A stretch of DNA of 10,210 nucleotides from Cephalothrix simula (Eukaryota; Nemertea; Palaeonemertea; Archinemertea; Cephalotrichidae), in contig JAXIUW010231619.1 in the NCBI GenBank assembly GCA_035591015.1, positions 1 to 10,210 of the forward strand, in the 5' to 3' direction. This document shows positions 1-7,163 of this stretch, one piece after another. The notes beneath the pieces were generated by a model. The model was not told where the DNA came from. It was given only the letters and a program-made list of their open reading frames with translations, and did no database searches. Each line of letters begins with the position of its first letter. The stretch's first letter is position 1. Both the position numbers and the translations under genes were made by a program.

Positions 1-662
1 CCATTGCACCATCCAAAAAGCATAGTGAGAATTTCCCCCACCACATGATACACCTCCCCCTCTATCTACTGGTCTATCAGGTTAGATCGAAATTACCTAA
101 ATTAGGTTGTTTAGCTTATTGAGCGTACTAATGACGCAAATCTCGGGTTCTTAGTAATATCAGGTAACCCGCGGGGTTGAGTCAAAAGTCACATGATCCC
201 CATTCTGGTACCCCTCGCCCGGCTACGCTGGGTATCCAGGCGAGGGGTACCAGAATGCATGATCACATATGAGCCTGGACATAAATTAATCCAGTGGTGG
301 CTATTTTTGACCTAGGAACCCGGTATTTGGGCCATTGTTATGCGTTGTATGTCAAACAACGTATTGAAGCAATTTTTGGTCTACCCGAACGATTCTGGAC
401 GTTCTCTTATCCGACCACTACAAACGGGACTTAGTATGTTTTGCACATTTGGTGCCACCACTCCCCACCAGGCGGGCAAAAAATTAAAAACCCCTCTTGC
501 TGTGTAACGTTTCATACTCTTTCCAAACATTTATAGGGTTAAGGGGTTCCAATTCCCAATTCCAAAGGGGTACCAAAAGTTACCCAAATACCCCTGATTA
601 GGTATATGTATACTCTTTTAATGAACAACAAAATTTTTGCAATTAAATATGCGTGATCTTAC
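1..662. other. Intronic sequence downstream of the last visible LARS2 exon
   Basis: No exon carrying the next expected LARS2 block (a PVP...LPV stretch) could be read on the minus strand, and no long open frame is present on either strand. The only clear structure is the small palindrome at 199-257. An imperfect GGGGTTCCAATTCC/AATTCCAAAGGGG symmetry lies around 544-578. This is probably the next LARS2 intron. Confidence 0.6.
199..257. mobile_element. 59-base foldback hairpin with a 7-base flanking duplication
   Basis: Two perfect 19-base arms (201-219 and 239-257, beginning CATTCTGGTACCCCTCGCC) surround a 19-base loop. The heptamer CATGATC stands as a direct repeat immediately outside, at 192-198 and 258-264. 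This looks like a target-site duplication. The GC-rich hairpin contrasts with its surroundings. The class of element is unknown. Confidence 0.6.
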
Positions 663-773
663 CTTGCAAGTAGGACAATGTATAATTGGTATCGGAGTAC
701 CCCAGTATCTCTGTCTTGAAACTAACCAATCATTTAATCGTGAGCTCATCCTAAATCCACCATAACCATTTTT
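663..773 (-). CDS. LARS2: LARS2 exon f (catalytic core re-entry)
   Basis: 111 bases, 37 codons, phase 0, acceptor TCTTTTTTTAG and donor CAAG|GTAAGA. It encodes [19 protein letters not shown], then [18 protein letters not shown], the most diagnostic LeuRS block in the window. The HCPTC pair begins the small Cys-containing loop found in many LeuRS. The following exon was not found before position 1. Confidence 0.96.
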
Positions 774-3700
774 CTAAAAAAAGATAGCCATTAATTGACA
801 ATTATAGATTACCCCAAACTACTGTAAAGCGAGATATTTTCTAGTCTGCTATAGGAGACTAATGTTCTCTCCCCCCCCCCCCTTTCGATCGTTTGTATTC
901 ACAGATACAAACCTGTTAGTTCACTACGGTAGATATATTCGCGGGTACTAGAATTCGATTTTGACATGTTCGCGGTTATAAATTTTCGCGGATTTCCAAT
1001 TTTTTTATCTATTTTCGCGGATTCTAAATTTTTACCATCAAATGTTTTATCAAGCATTTTACTCTCTATTATGGTCAACACGGCTCAGTGACCAAAGACA
1101 CTCACGTACTAATGGTGTTATAGACAAATTAATTCACCGTGAATGATTTGTTAGTGATTTTAATCGTAATAAAGTAAAATTAATTGAAAACAAGGCAGTG
1201 ATGGATCAGACAATGGATCAAGTGAACATTAAATAGTCGATGAGGGCTTCATGTTATAAAGTCTTGAAAATTTGTATGCAGAAGCCTAGAAAAGTTGGAT
1301 TAAATTTTCGCGGAGATTAATTTTCGCTGACAAGGCATACCGCGAAAAAAAGTACCCGCGAACAATTTCTCGCTTTACAGTATGCTATAATAAGGTAACC
1401 AGCAGAGGAGCTGATCTAAATGACATTCAAATAGACCTCCCTTTCTTTAGCCACTATAGAAAAAAATTACGATAAATTTAGCATGATTTTCTTACCTTAG
1501 ATTCAGCGAGAACAGCTTCAAATGCATTCTTCTTAGTTAAACCTGTAAACTTTAAATTTTGTAACTTTAATAATTTAAAAACAAAAAATCTTCGACACAA
1601 AAATATTGTTCTGCTTGATAAGTACCTGCTCTGAATTTACCATTTCTGATTTTTTTATATTATATACGTTTCGGTAACTTAAGGAGAACTTATCTGCCAC
1701 GCTTTTATCTGTATCACTAACTGAAGGAATACCTAAAAATAAAAAAGAATAAAATAAAAATAATTCTTTTTTTAAAAGTGGAATATTAAAAGATTTACAA
1801 ACCTAGTTTTGTATCGTTGTATTTATCAAAATCCACTTTTTTTGAAACAATTAAAGGAATTCGGTTTCCAGTGAACGGATTTGTAGCATTAAGCGATAGC
1901 AAAATATCTGAAAAAATTAAAGTTGTAGTGATAAAATACAATCTAAACGAAATAAAGAGAAACAACACATACTTCTATTAAAGAGGCTCTTTTTGGGGGT
2001 AGTGGATTTCACGCACCTCACTGTTTCACCCTAATCTCACTGTTCGCGATCGTTTTTAGACCAATTTCACTGTTCACGCATTTTTAGGACGTTGCTCACA
2101 GAAGAAACAGTTTTTATAATAAATAATATTAAAACACCATTTTAGTTGGAAAAAATGCGACTAATATCAATATTTTGTGGTAAATACAGGCATTTGGTTA
2201 TGATACAGGCAAATCAAATTATCGATTTCTTACTGTTTCCGTTCGGGTTTGTTTCGCGATTCACTTTTTGATGTCATGCTCATTGCTCACACATGACAAT
2301 AAGCTCTGCTCACAGCTCATTGATTGATAATTTGGCATTCTCACTGCTCACTGCATGCTTGTTTTGCATGCTCACTGCTCACTGTATGAGTTTTGGTGTG
2401 CTCACTGCTCACACTTAAGACATCCCCTCATTCTCACTGCCCGTTGGAACCCCAAAAAGAGCCTTATTTTAAAAACATATACTGTATTTCGAATAAAAGA
2501 AAATAATTACGTGTAAAAAAGCAAATCCACGAGATCAGAGAAACTTCTTTTTAAAAATCACGTTAGATAACAATTTTGAATTAATTGATGACAAACATAC
2601 AATTAATTATGCCAAAGCAATTGAAATTTTAGTAGGTTAAAAAAAACCTTCGTTCTTATACCCCCCTCGCTGTGTATTTTTACGGTATCCTGTCGTTCAC
2701 TAGAGTATCGAATTTTTTAAGCATTCTTGAATTAGGAATAGGATCTATGATTTCGTAAATTTTTCAAGTTTCGTAAGTTTTTCAAGTTTTTCTGTGTTTT
2801 TCTCAATGGTATACGGTACTTACACAATTTGTACTTATGATAAAGGAGCATGTTTACCTACCTTCTTTATCATCTGGTCCAATAGACTTCTGAAAATATT
2901 ATAGCAGCTTGTAAACATACACGTACAAGGCATTAAGGGGTGGGGGGATTCGTCAGTCAAACTCAGATAACTAGCGTAATTGGGTTACAATCTGGGTCTT
3001 GATACCCACTACCCAACTGACGTCAGATAAATTTTGGATAAAAATGTATTGACATTCACCACCCAAGTCAGAAAAGGTTTTGGGCAAAATTTCCTTTACA
3101 CCACCCAATTACCAAATTAATCTGACGTCAGATAAAATTTTGGACAAAATTTTCTTGAGACCACCAATTTATCTGTCAGTTAATTTTTTAGGTCATTTGA
3201 CAAGCCCGGTGTCCGAGTTTGACTGACCCCTATTATATAAATTTTTTTCAGAATATTTTCCCCAAAATCGATTTGCTTTAGTCTGTTTTAAAAGACCGTT
3301 GATCACCCCCCCCTTTTTCCGGAGTGCGCGACAGGGTGGAGCTAAGGTGAGGTAACGTTTATTGAAATAAACTAGATTTGCTTTTGAGACAAGTGAAACA
3401 ATTTGAGTACTGCGTCGAGTATTGGTCTCGTAGCTCCGCGGTACTACGCCATGTGTGAGCTTTCGGGGTACATTTGTACAGACATGCGCTTAGACGCTGT
3501 TGTAACGGTCCCCCGGTGTTCAGTCCATCAACAAATATTAGGAAGGACAATAAAAGCCAATAGCTAGTCGTTGGCATAGTTCCAGTGCAATTTTTCAGGA
3601 GAGCCAAAAAAACACCTCCAAATTGGAATTAAAAATCAGGAAAAGAATATTTTTCAGTATCGATTGATGAAACTGATGAAAAATATCATTATTTTAATTT

Positions 3701-4912
3701 ATGGTTTAAATATACTCTGTTCATAGCGTGATTTAACGGCAAAAAGCACTTAGTACACTTTAGAACAACAAATATTTTAGAACCGTTTTTGTTCTAAAGT
3801 ATCCTAAGTGTAACGGTTTTTTATATTGTTTGAACCTTAGAATCGATTTCCAAGCAAAACTACAGCGAGTGTCACACTCGGTTTACATATACAATGTTCA
3901 AAGCGTGATTTAACGGCAAAAAGCACTTAGTACACTTCAGAATAACAAATACTTCAGAACCGTTTTTGTTCTAAAGTATCCTAAGCGTAACGGTTTTTTA
4001 TATTGTTTAACCTTAGAATCTATTTCCAAGCCAAACTACAACGAGTGTCACACTTGGTTTACATATACAATGTTCAAAGCGTGATTTAACGGCAAAAAGC
4101 ACTTAGTACACTTTAGAACAACAAATATTTTAGAACCGTTTTTGTTCTAAATTATCCTAAGTGTAACGGTTTTTCATATTGTTTAACCTTAGAATCTATT
4201 TCCAAGCAAAACTACAGCGAGTGTCACACTCGGATTACATATACAATGTTCAAAGCGTGATTTAACGGCAAAAAGCACTTAGTACATTTTAGAACAAGAT
4301 TATTATTGTTCGTTCTAAAGTGTACTAAGTGCTTTTTTCGTTCTAAAGTGTACTAACTGTAGCGATTTCTTATTTGTTCGTTCTTGGATTCCCTTTACAT
4401 GTAAAAGTAGGCAAAGATGAAAATTACAATAGTGTAACTAATTTTACATATGCCAGTGTATACTGATCATATTTTATGTTTATAGCATGATTCAACGGCT
4501 ATAAGACCAAAAATAATGTCACTTAGTGCAGTTTAGAACAAAAAATTATTTTGTGTGCACTTAGTACACTTTAGAGCTGAATCAAAAAACATATAACGAA
4601 GCTGCATATAATAAGAGTAATTTTTACAGAAAAGGTGCCAAATGGCTATTTAATTACCATTAAATAAAAAAATGATTTTTCAAAAATATGCATTTAGGAC
4701 ACTTTAGAACTAGGCCAACGTAGTGTCTCCCTAAAGTTTGTAACCTTTCTGACCTCACCTCTATACAAATATATTTGTTTTACCTTATAATACTCCTTTT
4801 TATTTAGAAAGTGTTCAGGGCTTAGTATGATATGTGACACACCACAAATTGCTTCTGGGTTTGATGTGAATACAGATAGTGGTTCTTCAAGCTTCTGATT
4901 ATCGATACCATT
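663..4912 (-). CDS. LARS2: Mitochondrial-type leucyl-tRNA synthetase, internal part (six exons)
   Basis: Leucine-tRNA ligase of the mitochondrial matrix, which charges tRNA-Leu with leucine using ATP. Six exons join in frame on the minus strand: 4912-4784, 2889-2862, 1907-1803, 1732-1626, 1564-1496 and 773-663, all with GT-AG borders and matching phases. The product of about 183 residues covers most of the CP1 editing insert (blocks [43 protein letters not shown] and [14 protein letters not shown]). It then re-enters the Rossmann core at [19 protein letters not shown], a class I LeuRS signature. The LGIPS and [14 protein letters not shown] blocks resemble animal LARS2 more than bacterial or cytosolic LeuRS, from memory of the family. 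The HIGH motif, KMSKS loop and anticodon-binding domain are not in view, so the gene continues on both sides. The three long introns are swollen by repeats. Family call is near certain; the mitochondrial assignment is strong. Confidence 0.95.
820..1382. mobile_element. MITE with 15-base terminal inverted repeats, inside a LARS2 intron
   Basis: The termini TACTGTAAAGCGAGA (820-834) and TCTCGCTTTACAGTA (1368-1382) are perfect inverted repeats, and each ends in TA. This is consistent with insertion at a TA dinucleotide. Subterminal inverted repeats TTCGCGGGTACT (938-949) and AGTACCCGCGAA (1351-1362) lie inside, along with several TTTTCGCGG motifs. No transposase frame is present. It accounts for 563 of the 722 bases of the intron. 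The type is Tc1/mariner-like by target only. Confidence 0.75.
1496..1564 (-). CDS. LARS2: LARS2 exon e (end of CP1)
   Basis: 69 bases, phase 0 at both ends, encoding [18 protein letters not shown] after five residues. This matches the (E)F-(N/T)-G-(L/M)-x5-AF block of LeuRS. The acceptor TTATTAAAG is weak. A stronger-looking TTTACAG 22 bases further in would break the frame and put a stop right after the junction, so the earlier site was chosen. The intron before it is 61 bases. Confidence 0.88.
1626..1732 (-). CDS. LARS2: LARS2 exon d (CP1 editing domain)
   Basis: 107 bases with acceptor TTATTTTTAG and donor GAGCAG|GTACTT. It completes the split Gly codon and reads [17 protein letters not shown] onward for 35 residues. 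In bacterial LeuRS this is the PGHDQRD segment. Here the position of the editing-site Asp is Ser, as recalled for human LARS2. The intron before it is only 70 bases. Confidence 0.93.
1803..1907 (-). CDS. LARS2: LARS2 exon c (CP1 editing domain)
   Basis: 105 bases with acceptor TTTTTTCAG and donor CTAG|GTTTGT, starting with two bases and ending with one base of split codons. It contains [15 protein letters not shown], the counterpart of the NPLTGE-(I/L)PV block in LeuRS editing domains. The stretch that reads EYGTGAVMAVP in bacterial enzymes is replaced by an unrelated [11 protein letters not shown] across the exon junction. Confidence 0.93.
1984..2464. mobile_element. 481-base inverted-repeat element rich in CTCACTG motifs, inside a LARS2 intron
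   Basis: Perfect 15-base termini AGGCTCTTTTTGGGG (1984-1998) and CCCCAAAAAGAGCCT (2450-2464) enclose a non-coding interior. The interior has many CTCACTG/CTCAC units, densest at 2338-2412. No convincing target duplication could be fixed at the borders. It fills half of the 954-base intron between LARS2 exons b and c. It is probably a non-autonomous DNA transposon. Confidence 0.65.
2752..2787. repeat. Two tandem 18-base units
   Basis: TTCGTAAATTTTTCAAGT is followed directly by TTCGTAAGTTTTTCAAGT, which differs at one base. This is minor slippage-type duplication in a LARS2 intron. Confidence 0.6.
2862..2889 (-). CDS. LARS2: LARS2 exon b (28-base micro-exon)
   Basis: Very short exon with acceptor ATTTTCAG and donor GAAG|GTAGGT. 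It reads KSIGPDDKE plus one base; the split codon (G|AT, Asp) joins the next exon in frame. It was found because the flanking exons need an insert that starts in phase 0 and leaves one base. Both the phase and the splice sites fit exactly. Confidence 0.85.
2936..3231. mobile_element. 296-base inverted-repeat element with ATTA flanks, inside a LARS2 intron
   Basis: The left end reads AGGGGT, a G-rich stretch of about ten bases, then GTCAGTCAAACTC (2952-2964). The right end is GAGTTTGACTGAC (3215-3227) running into ACCCCT. The two ends match as inverted repeats except for the extra bases on the left. ATTA flanks both sides (2932-2935 and 3232-3235). Inside, two copies of CTGACGTCAGATAAA (3017-3031 and 3122-3136) and several CCACCCAA-type motifs recur with a spacing near 50 bases. 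No coding sequence. Confidence 0.6.
3358..3363 (-). promoter_or_regulatory. AATAAA poly(A) signal overlapping the stop of the small ORF
   Basis: On the minus strand the sequence CAATAAACG places the TAA stop inside the hexamer. If used, it would end the small nested transcript, or truncate LARS2 by intronic polyadenylation. Confidence 0.35.
3359..3577 (-). CDS. Possible small secreted four-cysteine protein, nested in a LARS2 intron
   Basis: Not recognised. From the ATG at 3577 the frame encodes 72 residues. The open frame runs a further ten codons upstream, but only to a TTG. Residues 1-19 look like a signal peptide: short N-region, hydrophobic [10 protein letters not shown] core, small residues after. 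The rest contains Cys32, Cys36, Cys60 and Cys63 (C-x3-C-x23-C-x2-C), enough for two disulfides or a metal site. An AATAAA overlaps the stop codon. G+C is about half across 3421-3540 by hand count, higher than the introns around it. It lies on the same strand as LARS2, inside the intron between exons a and b. It could be a nested gene, the terminal exon of another transcript, or chance. Confidence 0.4.
   Translation of the reverse strand: MPTTSYWLLLSFLIFVDGLNTGGPLQQRLSACLYKCTPKAHTWRSTAELRDQYSTQYSNCFTCLKSKSSLFQ
3726..4376. repeat. Satellite-like tandem array, unit about 176 bases, with an internal hairpin
   Basis: The marker GCGTGATTTAACGGCAAAAAG starts units at 3726, 3903, 4079 and 4255, giving spacings of 177, 176 and 176; the fourth unit is partial. 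Each unit holds CACTTAGTACACTTTAGAAC and, about 40 bases on, its imperfect inverse. Each full unit also has the small palindrome CGAGTGTCACACTCG or a close variant. In the fourth unit the arms are 26 bases (4270-4295 and 4312-4337) with one mismatch. It is non-coding and lies in the 1894-base LARS2 intron. Confidence 0.85.
4484..4576. repeat. Diverged outlying copy of the 176-base satellite
   Basis: GCATGATTCAACGGCTATAAG and two CACTTAGT-(A/G)-CA-(G/C)-TTTAGA motifs repeat the array's landmarks with many substitutions. A further decayed trace (GCATTTAGGACACTTTAGAAC) is at 4689-4709. Confidence 0.6.
4784..4912 (-). CDS. LARS2: LARS2 exon a (CP1 editing domain, start)
   Basis: 129 bases, 43 codons, phase 0 at both ends. 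The acceptor is a T-run ending in TTTTTTTAG, and the donor is AAG|GTAAAA. It encodes the threonine-rich strand of the editing pocket, here [13 protein letters not shown], where bacterial enzymes have a TTRPDT-type motif. No preceding exon was found between 4913 and the end of the window. Confidence 0.93.
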
Positions 4913-5778
4913 CTAAAAAAAGAATATCATATCTGTGCAACAAATAACGTTACGGTCGTACTCGTTTGTGCATTGTACCAGAAAATTACACAAGTAAATG
5001 TCAATGTAATCAAGAAGTATGACTCTATAAAATCTAGTGTTAATTTATAAGCAGTAGATTTCACATTTTTTCATGATTCGAATTACCCATAGTGGAAAGT
5101 TTTGTTTCTTGCCCTTGTGTCCCACGTCGCTGTCGCGAAAGGTGTTTTGGTCTTTATGCATTGCTTTTCAATACGGAATTGTATGATAACTAAATGTCTT
5201 TCAATTCTGAGAAATTGCCGCTTACCAAAAAAGGTCATTCCAATTCTTTATCACCTTTACAGTCTGGGCTTGTGCATACAGGCCGCCAGAAGATAAAACT
5301 TGGTTGTCCCTATCCAACGGATAAAACCAAATTATCTATGTACTAGACTCAAGCCCCCTACTGGCCTTTGCCAAACCAGAGCAATAAATTACTCTGTGAT
5401 GAAAATTTATGACAAAAAGTATATTGTTTGACATGATATGATCTCAACACCTAAAAATTTCCTGAAGAGAGATTTTATATGTTCAGCTTAACCTTATGTC
5501 CTCTTCTGTTTCAAAATTACACCATGATCCGCAACTAAACATGCTGTTCTTCGAAAATGTCAGAATTTGGTATAACAATATTTAATGCTTTCATGGGTTC
5601 AGAATAAGTTTTTGTGTAATTAATTTCCTCATTATGGTCGTTGAATAAGGTCTGTGAATCTTGTTTTTTTTATTATAAAGATAAATATGATTAGAAAGAC
5701 AGATATGTTTAGAGCACAGGCCATTTATTCCCAGTTTCAGGCGAGTGTAAAAACTATAAACTGTAACATTTTTTTCAG
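4913..5778. other. Non-coding stretch between LARS2 exon a and the zinc-finger exon
   Basis: No LARS2 exon with the expected preceding block (W-I-G...C...DF) was found on the minus strand. No upstream exon of the zinc-finger gene could be fixed on the plus strand. A plus-strand frame at 5102-5296 opens with TTG, has an internal ATG giving 46 residues, and shows no recognisable domain. No repeat structure was noticed. Confidence 0.5.
5765..5778 (+). promoter_or_regulatory. 3' splice acceptor of zinc-finger copy 1
   Basis: A T-run followed by CAG, directly before the coding frame. The other two zinc-finger copies lack this and any intron-like sequence; their homology to copy 1 starts about 15 bases after the splice point. 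Confidence 0.65.
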
Positions 5779-6104
5779 ATTCAAAGATACTTGTATGCGG
5801 ATCTTGTGGTAAAACATATGCAAGAAAACAGAGTCTGGTAAGACATGAACGAAAAGCACACAATCCCAACACCCCATTTTATGCTCTGTGTGAAAAAAGG
5901 TTCGGAGATAAATACGAACTTCAGAAACATATAGATGCTGCGCACTTAAATATTCCTGCTCCGTTTGCTTTGAGAGAGCATGCGCTTGGTCATAAAAGGC
6001 AACTAATGTGCAAGGGATGTGGTTTGAAATTTAGCTACAGAGGAACACATTTTAGACACCAGAAAAAGTGCCAAAATGTTGCTTTAACTTCCCCAAATGT
6101 TTGA
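5779..6104 (+). CDS. Terminal exon of a C2H2 zinc-finger protein (copy 1)
   Basis: A 3' exon that follows a good acceptor (AACATTTTTTTCAG, 5765-5778, with a possible branch site CTATAAAC just before). It completes a split codon, reads 107 residues and stops at TGA 6102-6104. Finger 1 is a full C-x2-C-x12-H-x4-H (CGSCGKTYARKQSLVRHERK, then AH). In finger 2 the first Cys is gone: the frame reads FYALCEKRF where the other copies read IACSLCEKRF. Two compensating 2-base indels cause this. Finger 3 is C-x2-C-x12-H-x3-C. AATAAA is at 6119-6124. Likely a nuclear DNA-binding protein by family. The upstream exons were not found. It lies opposite in strand to LARS2. Confidence 0.7.
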
Positions 6105-6118
6105 AAGGAACTACATGT

Positions 6119-6124
6119 AATAAA
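6119..6124 (+). terminator. AATAAA poly(A) signal after zinc-finger copy 1
   Basis: It lies 15 bases past the stop codon. The same hexamer follows copies 2 and 3, at 7820-7825 and near 9497. Homology between copies 1 and 3 ends shortly after it. Confidence 0.55.
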
Positions 6125-6278
6125 AAAGCTGGGCCTCATTGGGGAAATTGGTTTGCTATTTGGCCAATTTTCTCAAGCGTAAAGAGTAAAAAGCGAAAAA
6201 AACTAAAGACTAAAGAGTTATTTTCCTAATCAGAAAACTACTATAAACCACCCTCCTTGAGGCGAATTAACTCAAAAT

Positions 6279-7051
6279 ATGAAAAAGATTATGTCGAGTG
6301 AGCTCCTGCTTCCCAAAGACCGTCAACCAGTTTCACTGACGAAAGTTGACGCCAGTGAGCCCCAAAACTCCCAAAACGAAGACCAGCCTCAAAATGACGA
6401 TCAAAATTGTGAAGAAAACCCGAGCTCACTTAGATGCGGATTAACAAACCTTGGAAAAAAACACATGTTTTATCATGTGTACGTTCAACTTTTGAGCCAG
6501 TCACAAAAATTGAGAAGACTGTAACAGAACCCAAGTCATGGATCAATGCCTTACTGAGTCTACAAAATCAGATGTCATTAACAAAGCTGGCAAACCCAGG
6601 GCCATTCCTCACAGCAGTGCTCACAGCTATTTCAAAACATTATCCGCATTTCTGTGACAAAAGACAGCATGATGCGCATAAATTCCTCTCAAGTTCTCAA
6701 CTATGTTACCTAGCTCCAACCAAGAAGAACGCCAAGACGAACCAATCGAAAAGTACCTCCTTCAAGACTACGGAACTCAGAATGCGAGGGAAGTGGTGGT
6801 GGATGATCTACTCAACAATAATTCGAAATGGTACAGCACATCTGTATGGCGCCAATAAAACTAGTTTAATCCCAAGCACCAGTTCTAAGTCTGTGGCCTC
6901 CATATCAGTAACCTGTTTACAAATGCACCTGAGCTCGGGCATCCCGAGATCTGCTGGTGTTAAAAGCCATGAGGACAGATGCCGAGCAAAACCTGGAGCA
7001 AGGATGGTTCCTTTATATCTATCAAATTCCGGAAGTGTGTATAACATGTAA
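6279..7051 (+). pseudogene. Decayed ubiquitin-specific protease (USP) fragment, copy 1
   Basis: USPs are cysteine proteases that remove ubiquitin from proteins. From ATG 6279 an acidic, Gln/Asn-rich leader of about 50 residues runs into LRCGLTNLG, the start of the USP Cys box. It continues VQLLSQSQKLRRL to a stop at 6524. A second frame (6434-7051) picks up after it with PFLTAVLTAISKHYPHF and RQHDAHKFL, the conserved QQDAHEFL block with Glu replaced by Lys. The usual N-T-C codons of the Cys box are readable only in the third frame (near 6460-6468), so at least two frameshifts disrupt the domain. Traces after 6700 are too decayed to assign. The His box is absent. It stands between zinc-finger copy 1 and the first foldback. 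Confidence 0.75.
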
Positions 7052-7069
7052 AAATGTCGTTTAGGTTCC

Positions 7070-7140
7070 GAGGTTGATAGACAGCGAAGATTTATAGGTC
7101 GGCACTCTGATTGGTCAATTGGTTCAATGAATCATATAAC
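7070..7140. repeat. Scaffold right flank, copy 1 (GAGGTTGA...ATTGGTCAAT...CATATAA)
   Basis: This segment recurs at 8771-8841 with no difference seen and, diverged, at 9876-9954. In the last copy it continues directly from the 25-base repeats. Here it follows the USP fossil. Confidence 0.7.
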
Positions 7141-7163
7141 AATTCTTATTATTAATTAATACC

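Noticed and set aside
899-1081. 60-codon minus-strand frame
   Set aside because: It has no ATG at its start, lies wholly inside the inverted-repeat element at 820-1382, and has no recognisable domain.
1540-1548. TTTACAG|G as the acceptor of LARS2 exon e
   Set aside because: Used after exon d it gives GTT TAA, an immediate stop. The acceptor at 1565-1566 keeps the frame and adds residues that fit the LeuRS alignment.
3726-4376. CRISPR-like array
   Set aside because: Whole 176-base units repeat with no short-repeat/unique-spacer pattern, and the setting is an animal intron.
5102-5296. 64-codon plus-strand frame with several Cys
   Set aside because: It opens with TTG, the first ATG leaves 46 residues, and no domain, splice context or clear signal supports it.
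5263-5325. Minus-strand WIG-containing stretch that could be the LARS2 exon before exon a
   Set aside because: LeuRS expects W-I-G followed by C-x-G-x3-DF. The stretch reads WIGTTKFYLLAACM and soon hits a stop, and no acceptor or donor in the right phase was found.
5832-5845. CTG|GTAAGA inside finger 1 as a splice donor
   Set aside because: It sits mid-finger in an open frame that continues to a good stop and poly(A) signal. Copies 2 and 3 have GTAAGG at the same point.
6808-7047. 79-codon minus-strand frame, repeated at 8509-8748
   Set aside because: It is opposite the USP fossil, shows no domain, and repeats only because of the 1701-base duplication.
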